IMG/VR virus record: IMGVR_UViG_3300044987_000603 | Coordinates: 1-21,955 of that record | Direction: 5' to 3' (one strand) | DNA length: 21,955 nucleotides | Source of the DNA: a virus | Shown: one piece after another, positions 6,271 through 13,866 of the stretch | Numbering within the stretch: the first letter of the stretch is position 1 | Layout of the letters: each line of letters starts with the position of its first letter | The notes under the pieces: model-generated | What the model was told of the DNA's origin: nothing | The model's database searches: none | The model's input: only the letters and a program-made list of their open reading frames with translations | Position numbers and translations under genes: made by a program

Positions 6271-6551
6271 CGGTTACCGTCCATGAAAGATGTGGTGGGT
6301 ATCTCGTTCCAAAACCACGTCCATGTTGTTTGGTCTAGCGTGGCTTCTTGATTTGGTTTTGGGCCGTAAAACACATTGTTCAAAGCGTCATAGCTAAAGC
6401 CAATACCCGCGTAATGCGCTCTAGGGTTATCGGCGGTTGTTTGGTACGTTTGAATCCACAAATCTTTATCCGGCAGAGTATCAATAAAATCTTGCTCCGC
6501 AACAATTACTGAATCTACCACACTATCAATTACGCGGGCAAAATAATTCAT
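6267..6551 (-). CDS. Small conserved phage protein of fibre region
   Basis: A 94-residue protein: an N-terminal segment ending VIVAEQDFIDTLPDKDLW, then HYAGIGFSYDALNNVFYGP, and a Trp-rich end (TTWTWFWNE). The pattern (IAEQDFI..L.D...W.QT, then AGIGY.YD...D.FY.P.P) is common in short cyanophage and marine phage open frames next to fibre genes. It may be a fibre-tip or fibre-assembly element. No enzymatic motif is seen. It overlaps both neighbours by 4 nt (ATGA), so it is part of the same translational chain as the glycine-rich protein and the cupin. Confidence 0.72.
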   Translation of the reverse strand: MNYFARVIDSVVDSVIVAEQDFIDTLPDKDLWIQTYQTTADNPRAHYAGIGFSYDALNNVFYGPKPNQEATLDQTTWTWFWNEIPTTSFMDGNR

Positions 6552-7264
6552 ACTATAAAGTTCCCCGAAGTTGTGAACGTGTGGTACGTATATCCACCGG
6601 CAGATGTAACGGTTCCTCCGGTGGCAGCCTGTGCTCCTAAGTAACGAATAACAACCACGCCCGATCCGCCCGCTGCTCCGGGGTAAGAAACATAAGCACT
6701 TCTACCGTTACCGCCTGCTCCGCCACCCAACCCGTTTGTCCCGTTACTCAATGAATTTGGCGCAGTTGTTCCATTAGCTCCGCCACCCGCACCACCTGCA
6801 CCGCCGCTTCCTGTGGAGTAAGTTCCGCCACCACCGCCCCCTCCGTAGTAAGTGCTATTTGCAGGCCATAAATAACCAGCGCCGCCAGCGCCACCATTGC
6901 CTTTGTATCCTGTTGCGGGAGAACCGTTGTTTCTTGCGCCGCCTGCTCCTCCAAAAGCCCATGTATTGTCACCGCCGCCCGTATAACCATTGCCACTTAC
7001 TGCTGTTGGCGTTCCGCCTGTTTGAGATACAAAAGAACCCAAAGAGCTTGTCCCGCCCGTAGTATTAGATGCACCACCTGCGCCTACCCCAATGGCAGTA
7101 ATTCCACCGAGGTAAGCCGTACCTGAGGCTACACCGCCACCGCCGCCAGCAACTGAAATATATGCCGCTTGGCTGCCGCCGCCGCCGCCAGCAACAACTA
7201 GGTAATCCACCGTCAAAATAGTCGGCGCTAAAGCTATGGCTACCAGATTTCCGGGTATGCTCAT
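6548..7264 (-). CDS. Glycine-rich tail protein, 'YLVVAGGGGG' family
   Basis: A 238-residue protein with a known layout: TVDYLVVAGGGGG near the start, a long Gly/Ala/Ser-rich middle (about residues 25-190), then SGVVVIRYLG and a C-terminal YTYHTFTTSGNF strand pair. This matches the glycine-rich domain family that closes with GGYTYHTFTSSGTF-type ends and occurs in phage tail proteins and bacterial surface proteins. It is a different family from the two TVINNG-type glycine-rich proteins in this window. The start overlaps the previous stop (ATGA) and has no obvious ribosome site. It probably acts as a fibre or adhesin component on the virion. Confidence 0.82.
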   Translation of the reverse strand: MSIPGNLVAIALAPTILTVDYLVVAGGGGGSQAAYISVAGGGGGVASGTAYLGGITAIGVGAGGASNTTGGTSSLGSFVSQTGGTPTAVSGNGYTGGGDNTWAFGGAGGARNNGSPATGYKGNGGAGGAGYLWPANSTYYGGGGGGGTYSTGSGGAGGAGGGANGTTAPNSLSNGTNGLGGGAGGNGRSAYVSYPGAAGGSGVVVIRYLGAQAATGGTVTSAGGYTYHTFTTSGNFIV

Positions 7265-7719
7265 GATACGTTTTTAATTAAAGAACCTAAGATTTTGGTA
7301 CTGTCTGCTACGTAATATGTAAGATAGTCTACGGCGTTTGCCGTCGTAGTTAATACGGGAACCGTAGCATTAGAAAATTTCCAGTATGTACCAAACGAAA
7401 TAGTCCGACTGCCTGTGGCGTCCTGAGTAATGACAATTACGCCGCTTTGCCCCGGCACAATGTTCGTGGGGTTAGCCAAAATTACGTTGCCTGTTAAGGT
7501 GACGCTAAAGTTGTTGGATGTTGCAAGGTCTGGGGTTACGGTAGACGCATATGTTAGCGCTGACACCGTACCACTCTGACCCTTTGTGTAGGATTGAGTT
7601 TGCTGCAGTATTGCCGCAGTCCCCGTCACAGCAGGAAAAGTAATAGTTACGTCAGCCGCCGTAGAAGACGGAGTAAGGACAACCGCGCCACCGAGAGCAG
7701 ATTTAAGATTTATAGGCAT
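7261..7719 (-). CDS. Small tail fibre protein
   Basis: A 152-residue beta-rich protein. The N-terminus (NLKSALGGAVVLTPSSTAAD, then VTITFPAVTGTAAIL) resembles that of the 207-residue neighbour (LSAASGGSIELIPTNTAS). The second half contains SRTISFGTYWKF followed by NAVDYLTYYV, which is the common end module of short phage fibres. The start has AAGGA six bases upstream. It is followed by a glycine-rich protein, repeating the fibre-then-glycine-rich order seen twice elsewhere. A virion fibre role is inferred from these resemblances. Confidence 0.75.
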   Translation of the reverse strand: MPINLKSALGGAVVLTPSSTAADVTITFPAVTGTAAILQQTQSYTKGQSGTVSALTYASTVTPDLATSNNFSVTLTGNVILANPTNIVPGQSGVIVITQDATGSRTISFGTYWKFSNATVPVLTTTANAVDYLTYYVADSTKILGSLIKNVS

Positions 7720-7728
7720 ATTCAGTCC

Positions 7729-8352
7729 TTATTCGTACAAAATGTTAACTGAACCAGCGTCAAAGGTATCTGTGCCGTTGACTGTGGTGATGCGAACCCT
7801 ATCCAAGACCCCTGCAAGGTCAATAGTCCCTATTGCGTTAAATATACTATCAGAAGCAGGGCGAGAAAATAAACCTGTAATTGACCACTTGTTGCTACCC
7901 AACAGAGTTAGCGTAAACGCCCCACCTAATACGGCAGCGGCGTTATCTACATTGATGCCAATACCAGATGTGTAAGACGCAATTGTTACTGCTGAACCGT
8001 TTGTAAAGCGAGCACCAGACCCTAAATACCCTGTGCTTGTAATGCTTCCACTTCCAAGTTGTAATACCCAATTTGATGACCCACTAGTACTTACCCCATT
8101 TAGCACCACAGTAATTCGTTTAACCCAAGACGGGATGCTGGTAAAGTCAATGCTTGTGCCTGATGTAGAAGCTACAGCAGTTCCGGAGGTAATCGAACCT
8201 CCCTGAATTGTTTTATTGGTCAGCGTCTGGGTTGTATCAGTACCTACTAAGGTAGTGGTTGCCGCAGGTACGGTTACCGTGAAGTTGCTGGCTGTATTTG
8301 TTGGTATTAGCTCGATGCTGCCGCCGCTTGCTGCTGAAAGTTTAACGCCCAT
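7729..8352 (-). CDS. Tail fibre protein
   Basis: A 207-residue protein rich in Thr, Ser and Gly. The N-terminal segment GGSIELIPTNTASNFTVTVP and the phrase TQTLTNKTIQGGSI are hallmarks of phage fibre stalks and tips. A conserved block (IDFTSIPSWVKRITVVLNGV) follows and is typical of fibre C-terminal domains in aquatic phages. The start has AAGGA seven bases upstream. It lies directly after the metal-dependent hydrolase gene and before another small fibre gene. A structural role is assigned by motif and context. Confidence 0.78.
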   Translation of the reverse strand: MGVKLSAASGGSIELIPTNTASNFTVTVPAATTTLVGTDTTQTLTNKTIQGGSITSGTAVASTSGTSIDFTSIPSWVKRITVVLNGVSTSGSSNWVLQLGSGSITSTGYLGSGARFTNGSAVTIASYTSGIGINVDNAAAVLGGAFTLTLLGSNKWSITGLFSRPASDSIFNAIGTIDLAGVLDRVRITTVNGTDTFDAGSVNILYE

Positions 8353-8363
8353 GATGGTTCCTT

Positions 8364-9179
8364 TTAAGCTACGAGCTTTGAGTATTTAGCCAAAAGAGGC
8401 CGAGTATCGTGATCCCAAGGGTGGTATCCGGGTTTCATAAATGCAATCCAAGGCAGGAACGTAGAGTACACCATACCTCTGCGCCCAAAAAGGAAACTCA
8501 TGCCATCCCGCAGAGTACGCCACTTCCAGAACTGTTTGTCGTGCATTAAGAGCTTACAGGTAATACGCAGCACACGCCCGTTAAATACCCCCGCAACAAG
8601 AAACAAACCTACCGTCCGCAGTAAGAACTCGTTAAACCCAAGGCGGTCTTTCATGTCGTACCACATATCTAGGGCTACGCCCTTATGTTCAATTTCTTCT
8701 ATACCGTGCCACTGCCACGCTTGTCGGAAGTGTGGGTGCATCTCTGCAAGGAGGTCGGGACGAGCTAAAAGGTACTGGAAGAACACCGCAGCATTGTGCT
8801 CGGCAAGGGTAATGATTGCCATCCATAGGCGTTTAGGGATGAGTTTCAATCGCCGCTGCATGTTGGCTCCGTTGCGGGCATCAATCTCTGTTGCGGGAAG
8901 TCCTATCTTCGTAAGCCACCCGTTGTACTTTTCATGAGAATGGGAGTGCCAATGCTCCTGCGCCACCAACATTTTTGACTGCTCAAGTATTTTTGGGTCG
9001 GACACAAAGGGTTGAAAGTCTTTAATTACGTGCAGCAGCGCACGTTCTCCGGACGGGATTAACGCGCCAAAAGCATTCATGAAATGCGTTTTGAACGGGC
9101 TGCCGCCAAACCAATAGCGTGGTAATTCCTGATCCCAATCTTGTTTTAGGGATACTGACTCGAACTCAAACTTTTCCAT
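8364..9179 (-). CDS. Metal-dependent hydrolase (PF10118-type, ferritin-like di-iron)
   Basis: A 271-residue protein when started at ATG 9179, which has TAGAGG five bases upstream; a GTG at 9185 is too close to that site. It matches the 'predicted metal-dependent hydrolase' family (PF10118/COG3687). It has RYWFGGSPFKTHFMNA, SGERALLHV, AQEHWHSHSHEKYN, LAEHNAAVFF and WQWHGIEEIEHKGVALDMWY. Candidate metal ligands, in the order expected for a four-helix di-metal site, are Glu45, Glu75, His78/82, Glu127, His158, Glu161/162 and His165. Bacterial members are poorly characterised, and the true reaction is unknown. It is full length, ligands intact, inside a tail-fibre gene run. This suggests an acquired accessory enzyme. 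It could modify host lipids or virion proteins; that is speculation. Confidence 0.85.
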   Translation of the reverse strand: MEKFEFESVSLKQDWDQELPRYWFGGSPFKTHFMNAFGALIPSGERALLHVIKDFQPFVSDPKILEQSKMLVAQEHWHSHSHEKYNGWLTKIGLPATEIDARNGANMQRRLKLIPKRLWMAIITLAEHNAAVFFQYLLARPDLLAEMHPHFRQAWQWHGIEEIEHKGVALDMWYDMKDRLGFNEFLLRTVGLFLVAGVFNGRVLRITCKLLMHDKQFWKWRTLRDGMSFLFGRRGMVYSTFLPWIAFMKPGYHPWDHDTRPLLAKYSKLVA

Positions 9180-9270
9180 ACGCACCTCTAAAGCGATTTG
9201 TAATCTTCTGCACTGTAGACTTCAGTGTCATAGACAATAACTTCAGTCCTATTGCAAGGGATATAAGCAT
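9166..9270 (-). CDS. Possible 34-residue peptide
   Basis: A short frame starts 1 nt after the stop of the 174-residue gene, with GAGG nine bases upstream. It reads MLISLAIGLKLLSMTLKS and ends FRGAYGKV. It overlaps the start of the metal-dependent hydrolase gene by 14 nt. The N-terminal half is hydrophobic and the rest basic, so it could be a small membrane-associated peptide. It fills an otherwise empty 86-nt gap in a region with almost no other gaps. Support comes only from position and ribosome site, so it may equally be a non-coding spacer. Confidence 0.35.
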   Translation of the reverse strand: MLISLAIGLKLLSMTLKSTVQKITNRFRGAYGKV

Positions 9271-9271
9271 T

Positions 9272-9796
9272 TTACTTAACCTCGGCTTTAAAAACTACAA
9301 CTCGCATAGCAGTATTAGCTTTGATGGTTGTAGCATTGTTCTCCGTGGCTAACACCGCATTTTGCGTGTAAAGCTTATCGCCTACCAAATAGTCCGAGCC
9401 AAGTGTAAATATGATGCTGCCTACCTCTACCGCAAGCTCTTCGCTTGGCAATAGGTCTGTAGTAGCAAAATTTACTTTGTACCCGGGGAACGGCTGTACG
9501 CAGTTAAAACGCGTGTCGTCTTGGAGGATGTCTAGCTTAACAACTTTTTTGCCCCAAGCAAACTGCCGTGGAAAAACTGCTCCGAGTTCGTCGCATTCAA
9601 TGTCTTGCGTATCGGTTCCCGGGTAACTAACTTTAACTTTGCCGTTAAGCAGAATAGTTTTGATGGGGTTTGATATCTCAGTCATTGGCTCTTGCAGCGT
9701 AGTCAAGTTGCTTTCGCCAAAAAATTCATAACGCGTAGCCGACACCCCTAATTTTGCTCTAGGATATAAAACAGCGGGGTTGATGATGTAAGCCAT
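9272..9796 (-). CDS. Uncharacterised beta-rich virion-region protein
   Basis: A 174-residue protein with no family I can name. It opens MAYIINPAVLYPRAKLGVSA and contains KVKVSYPGTDTQDIECDELG and FNCVQPFPGYKVNF. The predicted strand-rich pattern with many short alternating hydrophobic runs looks like a jelly-roll or other beta fold. It has no histidine cluster, so a catalytic cupin is unlikely. Its start directly follows the stop of the 122-residue gene (TAAATG). It is probably a structural or fibre-associated protein by context. Confidence 0.7.
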   Translation of the reverse strand: MAYIINPAVLYPRAKLGVSATRYEFFGESNLTTLQEPMTEISNPIKTILLNGKVKVSYPGTDTQDIECDELGAVFPRQFAWGKKVVKLDILQDDTRFNCVQPFPGYKVNFATTDLLPSEELAVEVGSIIFTLGSDYLVGDKLYTQNAVLATENNATTIKANTAMRVVVFKAEVK

Positions 9797-10165
9797 TTAT
9801 AAAACCTCCGCCGGTGCGGGATTACTTACAAATGTTGGTTCTACCAACCTAGACTCAATGACCGTTAGGTGCTCGGTTCCAGTAGAAACTGTTTGCGCTG
9901 GTAACACCGACTCCTGCACTGTTGGTGCTTGCACTAAAGAATTGATTTCTTCAAATCCTAAAGCAGCGGCAACTTCTTTCTTGCGCTCAATAAGCCATGT
10001 CGGGGCACGAACACGGATTTCCGCATCAAGAATTTCACCTGTAATAAACGCCCCATTAACTACAGGTACATCAATTGCATATGTGCCAATATCAATATTT
10101 TCACTTGAATATGTAACTTGGATTTGTCCAAGCTCTGCGTTTGCAGATACGATTTTATAGTCCAT
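9797..10165 (-). CDS. Small fibre-associated protein
   Basis: A 122-residue protein. The first 70 residues (MDYKIVSANAELGQIQVTYS, then IDVPVVNGAFITGEILDAEI and RAPTWLIERKKEV) match a pattern I know from short phage proteins near fibre genes: 'Y.V......GQI.V.Y', a VP..NG.. segment and APTW..ER near the end. They may help fibre assembly or form part of the fibre. The C-terminal 45 residues are low-complexity and probably flexible. The start shares a base with the stop of the glycine-rich gene (TAATG). Confidence 0.7.
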   Translation of the reverse strand: MDYKIVSANAELGQIQVTYSSENIDIGTYAIDVPVVNGAFITGEILDAEIRVRAPTWLIERKKEVAAALGFEEINSLVQAPTVQESVLPAQTVSTGTEHLTVIESRLVEPTFVSNPAPAEVL

Positions 10166-10959
10166 TATGATTGGCCTCCAAAAGTTGTTCCTGTAATACC
10201 TGCTCCGGCGTTAACATAAGATTTACCTACTAAGCATGCAGCTGCCGCCCCTCCCGCAGCGCTACTTGCGTTTCCTGCAGAGCCAAGTGCGCCACCGCTT
10301 GCGCCATTAGCGGTACCTGCACCAGAATTTGAACCAAGGCCACCGGTACCCACTCCTGTTTTTGTACCTGCAGTACCCGTCCCTCCGTTAGCTTGAGTCC
10401 ATTGGCCGCCAGCACCCCCGGAGCCTCCACTGTAACCTTGACCGCCGCCACCGCCACCGCCGCCCCAATAGCTGGTGGTGTAATATGTTGTGTATTCGGG
10501 GCCAAATTTGCCAACACCCGTTTGTACTTGATAACTGGTTGTGTAAGCATTGCCTGTACCGCCACCGCCCCCGCCACCGCCACTTCCAACAGTTCCGCTG
10601 TTTGTAAAAGTAACGATTCTCTGTGCGTAAACTGCGTTACCACCAGAACCACCCGCTGCTGCTGTGGGTGCTCCACCAACACCGCCAGCGCCAGCAGCGC
10701 CAACTATAAACCCGTTGTTTATAACCGTTACCGTATCCGCCGGATGCCAAGAAGTATCAACAGTAAAAGCGTATGACCCCGCAGATGACGACCCTACATA
10801 AATTCCGCTATCAACAACAAAAGTTACATCCGTTGCACCAGCTAAATAACCCGACACTTTAGCCGTATTAAGTGTGTAGTTCTGAGTGTCTGCGCTAATG
10901 GTAATGGTTACATTTTTTCTACCGCTGCTAACCGACAGAACTTGTAGCATTGCAGCCAT
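10165..10959 (-). CDS. Glycine-rich adhesin-like tail protein (paralogue of 367-1092)
   Basis: A 264-residue protein. Residues 1-95 are a beta domain carrying VTITISADTQNYTLNTAK, then TDVTFVVDSGIYVGSSSAGS and DTVTVINNGFIVGAAG. Residues about 95-245 are glycine-rich, with runs of eight Gly interrupted by Tyr/Thr-rich segments (AYTTSYQVQ, EYTTYYTTSYWGG). Such exposed loops between glycine helices are what vary between receptor specificities in gp38-type adhesins. It is a clear paralogue of the 241-residue protein near the left edge. The start lies 1 nt after the stop of the 159-residue fibre gene. A host-receptor role is inferred. Confidence 0.8.
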   Translation of the reverse strand: MAAMLQVLSVSSGRKNVTITISADTQNYTLNTAKVSGYLAGATDVTFVVDSGIYVGSSSAGSYAFTVDTSWHPADTVTVINNGFIVGAAGAGGVGGAPTAAAGGSGGNAVYAQRIVTFTNSGTVGSGGGGGGGGTGNAYTTSYQVQTGVGKFGPEYTTYYTTSYWGGGGGGGGQGYSGGSGGAGGQWTQANGGTGTAGTKTGVGTGGLGSNSGAGTANGASGGALGSAGNASSAAGGAAAACLVGKSYVNAGAGITGTTFGGQS

Positions 10960-10960
10960 G

Positions 10961-11440
10961 TTATGTCATCCCGCTTCCGGCAATCATCCAAGTTGTAGCC
11001 GTCATCTTTACAACAGTTGCTAGGCCGTATTGAGCTAAGGTTCTAGTTCCGGTTGTTCCCGTTCCTGTTTGGTACATGGTGTCCGACGTTATAACAATTG
11101 TGCAAGCACCAGCATTCATGTTAATAAAAGTAACAGCCGTGCCAATTGGGAACGCTACAGAACTATTTGCCGGAATGGTAAAAGCACCGGCGCTAGTCAT
11201 ATAAATAGACTTACCAGAATCACCCAGCACCAATGTGTATCCAGCAGCCTGCGCGTTCTGTGTGATCTCTAGGATACCCATGTTTGCGTTAGCCGCAGGG
11301 ACGGTAATAGTATACGTACTGGAAGACGCGGCAGGAGCGAGCACTGCCTGCCCTCCCCCCGATGTAGCAAGATAAACAGAGTTTGCCGCAATAGACGACG
11401 ACCCCGTAATTGCACCCGTACCTGATAAAGTCATCGCCAT
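10961..11440 (-). CDS. Small tail fibre protein
   Basis: A 159-residue protein. The N-terminus MAMTLSGTGAITGSSSIAAN is typical of short phage fibre subunits. A STYTITVPAANANMGILEIT stretch and a C-terminal module follow. In that module LAQYGLATVVKMTATTWMIA parallels the C-terminus of the 312-residue fibre at 1092-2030 (LALNGLATVVYINATTAVIS). The start has AAGGA six or seven bases upstream. With the glycine-rich gene after it, it forms the first copy of the repeated fibre-adhesin pair. Confidence 0.8.
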   Translation of the reverse strand: MAMTLSGTGAITGSSSIAANSVYLATSGGGQAVLAPAASSSTYTITVPAANANMGILEITQNAQAAGYTLVLGDSGKSIYMTSAGAFTIPANSSVAFPIGTAVTFINMNAGACTIVITSDTMYQTGTGTTGTRTLAQYGLATVVKMTATTWMIAGSGMT

Positions 11441-11449
11441 AATTTTTCC

Positions 11450-12706
11450 TTAGACAATTGTCCAAACGCTGTCATTTGCAATCGTTACGGAAACCCCGCT
11501 TGCAATAGAAATTGGCCCAGCACTCATACCATTAAATCCAGAGGCAATTGTGTAGTCCGCGTTTACCGTACTGGCTGTTACCACAATGCCATTGGACGCA
11601 TTAAGCACTGTTGATTGCAACTCGCCAGTAGAGGGCTTGTACAGGAGTTTTGAATTGCCCGTGTACAGAACTGTTGGTACGCCTGTAGTAACGCTAGCAA
11701 ACAACGGGTAAACATTAGTCGAAGTGCTTGTGTCGTTGCTAATAGAAGCACCGGAATTTACTGTGGCCCAGCTGGGGGTAGTTCCGTCGGTAGTTAAATA
11801 TTTACCTGAATTTGTGGCTTGGGATGGAAGGGAATCCACAGTAGCCCAACTGCTGTTAGTTCCGTCAGTAGTTAGATACTTTCCTGAGTTTGTAGCCTGA
11901 GAAGGAGCAAGAGCATTAAATGCTGTAGTAGCAGTAGTTTGTCCAGTACCACCGTTGGCAATTGGAAGTGTTCCTGTTACGCCTGTAGTTAGGGGTAAAC
12001 CCGTAGCATTTGTAAGTGTTGCGCTAGCAGGAGTATTTAAAACAGCCCCAGCACCTAGTGTAGCTACACCTGCTACATCCAATTTACCGCTTGTCGATAT
12101 ACCTTCTGCGCTATCGGTAGTGATAATTTTGAGAATTCCAGCTTTGCCTGTCGTATCAATGCTCAATGCTACTGCTTCGTTGTCAGGCACAGCCCATGTT
12201 TGGGTCACAGCGGAATAGATGTTCCCGCTTGCCATAAACAGCGAATAGTTTGATGCGCCGCCAGTGGCTTGCGAATACAAGCCAATGTTCTGACCGCCAG
12301 CGTGTGCGCCTGTTGCATAACCACGAACACCAATTGCAGCCGCAGTATCAGCAGTGTTGCTTACATGACCATCACCTACAACACCAATACCACGAGTTGC
12401 GCCTGTTGTTGCGCCTGTGCCGTAAACACCAACACCCCATTGACCAGCGCCAGCCACATCGGTTGCAACACCTTCACCAGCAACACCAATGTTGTAGACG
12501 TGTGCGCTACCTGTGTTGGCCTGACTGCCTATAAATTTAGCATTGGGGAAATCGGTAAAGTTGGCGTTTGTGCCTACCAGCCCCGTAGCAAAATACGGAT
12601 TATCGCCGCTTTGATATTTGTCGGTGTTAAGGTTTGTAAAATTAGAGTCGACCTCCGTATTGGTCAGCGGAGTTCCTTTAACCGAGCGAAGAACAATGGT
12701 TGACAT
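11450..12706 (-). CDS. Tail fibre protein
   Basis: A 418-residue fibre. The N-terminus MSTIVLRSVKGTPLTNTEVD followed by SNFTNLN is a widely found attachment segment in phage fibres. Residues about 60-150 are Gly/Ala-rich with VGVYGTG, GIGVVGDG and IGVRGYA phrases, suggesting a beta-helical shaft. TGTLPIANGGTGQTTATTAF, the classic fibre 'NGGTG' motif, lies near residue 250. Two 23-residue repeats (SGKYLTTDGT..SWATV) follow at about 268-316. The C-terminus is SVTIANDSVWTIV. AAGGA seven bases before the start overlaps the preceding gene's stop region. It is the largest fibre in the window and may be the main shaft. Confidence 0.88.
   Translation of the reverse strand: MSTIVLRSVKGTPLTNTEVDSNFTNLNTDKYQSGDNPYFATGLVGTNANFTDFPNAKFIGSQANTGSAHVYNIGVAGEGVATDVAGAGQWGVGVYGTGATTGATRGIGVVGDGHVSNTADTAAAIGVRGYATGAHAGGQNIGLYSQATGGASNYSLFMASGNIYSAVTQTWAVPDNEAVALSIDTTGKAGILKIITTDSAEGISTSGKLDVAGVATLGAGAVLNTPASATLTNATGLPLTTGVTGTLPIANGGTGQTTATTAFNALAPSQATNSGKYLTTDGTNSSWATVDSLPSQATNSGKYLTTDGTTPSWATVNSGASISNDTSTSTNVYPLFASVTTGVPTVLYTGNSKLLYKPSTGELQSTVLNASNGIVVTASTVNADYTIASGFNGMSAGPISIASGVSVTIANDSVWTIV
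11759..11905 (-). repeat. Two direct repeats, 78-bp period, in the fibre gene
   Basis: Units at 11837-11905 and 11759-11827 each encode 23 residues of the pattern PSQATNSGKYLTTDGT..SW, then ATV. Only two adjacent residues differ between the copies at protein level, although the DNA has many silent changes. The period of 26 codons keeps the frame. Confidence 0.85.
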
Positions 12707-12716
12707 TAGCTAATCC

Positions 12717-13163
12717 TTAGCTGACGGTGATTGTCCAAGTTATGCTCATCGCGTCTGCCGCGCCTTTGTTGACGACTGAGAAGACAGTGCGGCAGAGCAT
12801 TGTGCCCGCGCTAGCATCGTTGAATACACCTGCCTCTGTAACAGCGCCAGTGCCTGTTCCGGCTGGAAAACTTGCTACGTACGTAACTACCGCTGCTGCT
12901 GAAGTACCACTGGTCAGCGCTACACGCGAACTACCAATAGCAGTCTGCAAAGTAGTGTCGCCAACGGCTGCGGCTGTAGTCCCGGTGCCTAGTTCCATAA
13001 ACCCCATAACAGTGGCCGAAACCCCAACCATGCGCGAAGCAATAAATGTTTTGCCTGCTGTGACAACAAGATTTTTTATTTCTCGGGTATCAGTTACAGT
13101 CCCATCCGCACCGATGATGTCGATCTTGACATCGCCCGTGATTTTAATAGCGTCGTTTACCAT
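12717..13163 (-). CDS. Tail-associated virion protein
   Basis: A 148-residue protein. Segments EIKNLVVTAGKTFIASRM, MELGTGTTAAAVGDTTLQ and TEAGVFNDASAGTMLCRTVF are a recognisable series found in phage proteins next to tail fibres; 'LGTGTTA...DT.L', followed by a strand then 'EAGVFN......L.R..F', is the usual order. It probably forms a beta-sandwich component of the fibre base. AGGAG six bases ahead supports the start at 13163. It is followed directly by the 418-residue fibre gene. The family is recognised as a pattern only. Confidence 0.75.
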   Translation of the reverse strand: MVNDAIKITGDVKIDIIGADGTVTDTREIKNLVVTAGKTFIASRMVGVSATVMGFMELGTGTTAAAVGDTTLQTAIGSSRVALTSGTSAAAVVTYVASFPAGTGTGAVTEAGVFNDASAGTMLCRTVFSVVNKGAADAMSITWTITVS

Positions 13164-13176
13164 AAAATACTCCTAT

Positions 13177-13866
13177 TTAAAAAGTTCTGGATTCCCCGAC
13201 ATAATCTTCGGCAAAATATGTCAGATCGCAATAATCTTGAACGCTAACTGTACCACTGTCCGCTAGGGAGAGCAAGTCTGACAGTGCCTTGGAGTTACCT
13301 ATCGCAGGGCTATCCAAGGCTAAAACGGTGTTGTTTGTGAAATCAGCGAAAGAAAATGTCGGCCCTGCGGCGTCTGACAAGTCGTTTAACGCAAAAGAAT
13401 CAGTCAGAGCCTTGTCTATTGAGAGCGCAGACGTTTCACTTGCAGCAATCGTATCTGAATAAGCTGGGCTAACAAGCAGCGTATTGGCATCTGCCAAACT
13501 AGCCGTATCTGCAAAATCGCGGATAAAGATCAAGACCGTCAGCACACTATCGCCCAGCGTAGCCGTGTCGTCTAAAGATTTGCTAGAACTTAGAATCGTG
13601 TCGTCAGTTACCGCAAATGTGTCGGCGTCTGCTACTTTGGCTGTGCTAAGGCTGGTGGAATCAGCAATGTTAAAGATGTCAGTGGTGTACTTAAACCGGC
13701 CCGTTGTATCTAAATACGCTCCAACTACAAGAAGGATATACGCAACATTGGCAACTGGGGACGCACTGGTAACACCTGCTATAGGGATAACTGTAGCAAC
13801 GCTCGCCCTCAGTCTGACTGAAGAGGACGCCGCAGAAATGCTATTCCCAATAATTTGTGCGGGCAT
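13177..13866 (-). CDS. Asp/Ser-rich repeat virion protein
   Basis: A 229-residue protein. After a Ser/Val-rich N-terminal about 75 residues it carries loosely repeated acidic units of roughly 15-20 residues: STSLSTAKVADADTFAVTDD, SSSKSLDDTATLGDSV, SALSIDKALTDSFALND and KALSDLLSLADSGTVSVQDY. Each places Asp after a K.L.D core. The C-terminus DYCDLTYFAEDYVGESRTF recurs, in my recollection, at the end of unrelated-looking aquatic phage virion proteins. The repeated Asp could bind calcium, but this is speculation. The ATG shares a base with the preceding stop (TAATG). Confidence 0.72.
   Translation of the reverse strand: MPAQIIGNSISAASSSVRLRASVATVIPIAGVTSASPVANVAYILLVVGAYLDTTGRFKYTTDIFNIADSTSLSTAKVADADTFAVTDDTILSSSKSLDDTATLGDSVLTVLIFIRDFADTASLADANTLLVSPAYSDTIAASETSALSIDKALTDSFALNDLSDAAGPTFSFADFTNNTVLALDSPAIGNSKALSDLLSLADSGTVSVQDYCDLTYFAEDYVGESRTF

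Noticed and set aside
10230-10703. Alternative minus-strand frame within the glycine-rich gene
   Set aside because: It lies wholly inside the 264-residue gene in another frame, with Val/Ala/Gln low complexity and no start signal.
12250-12703. Plus-strand open frames opposite the 418-residue fibre
   Set aside because: His/Gln- and Cys/Thr-rich low-complexity translations are typical antisense artefacts of Thr/Gly/Ala-rich fibre codons.
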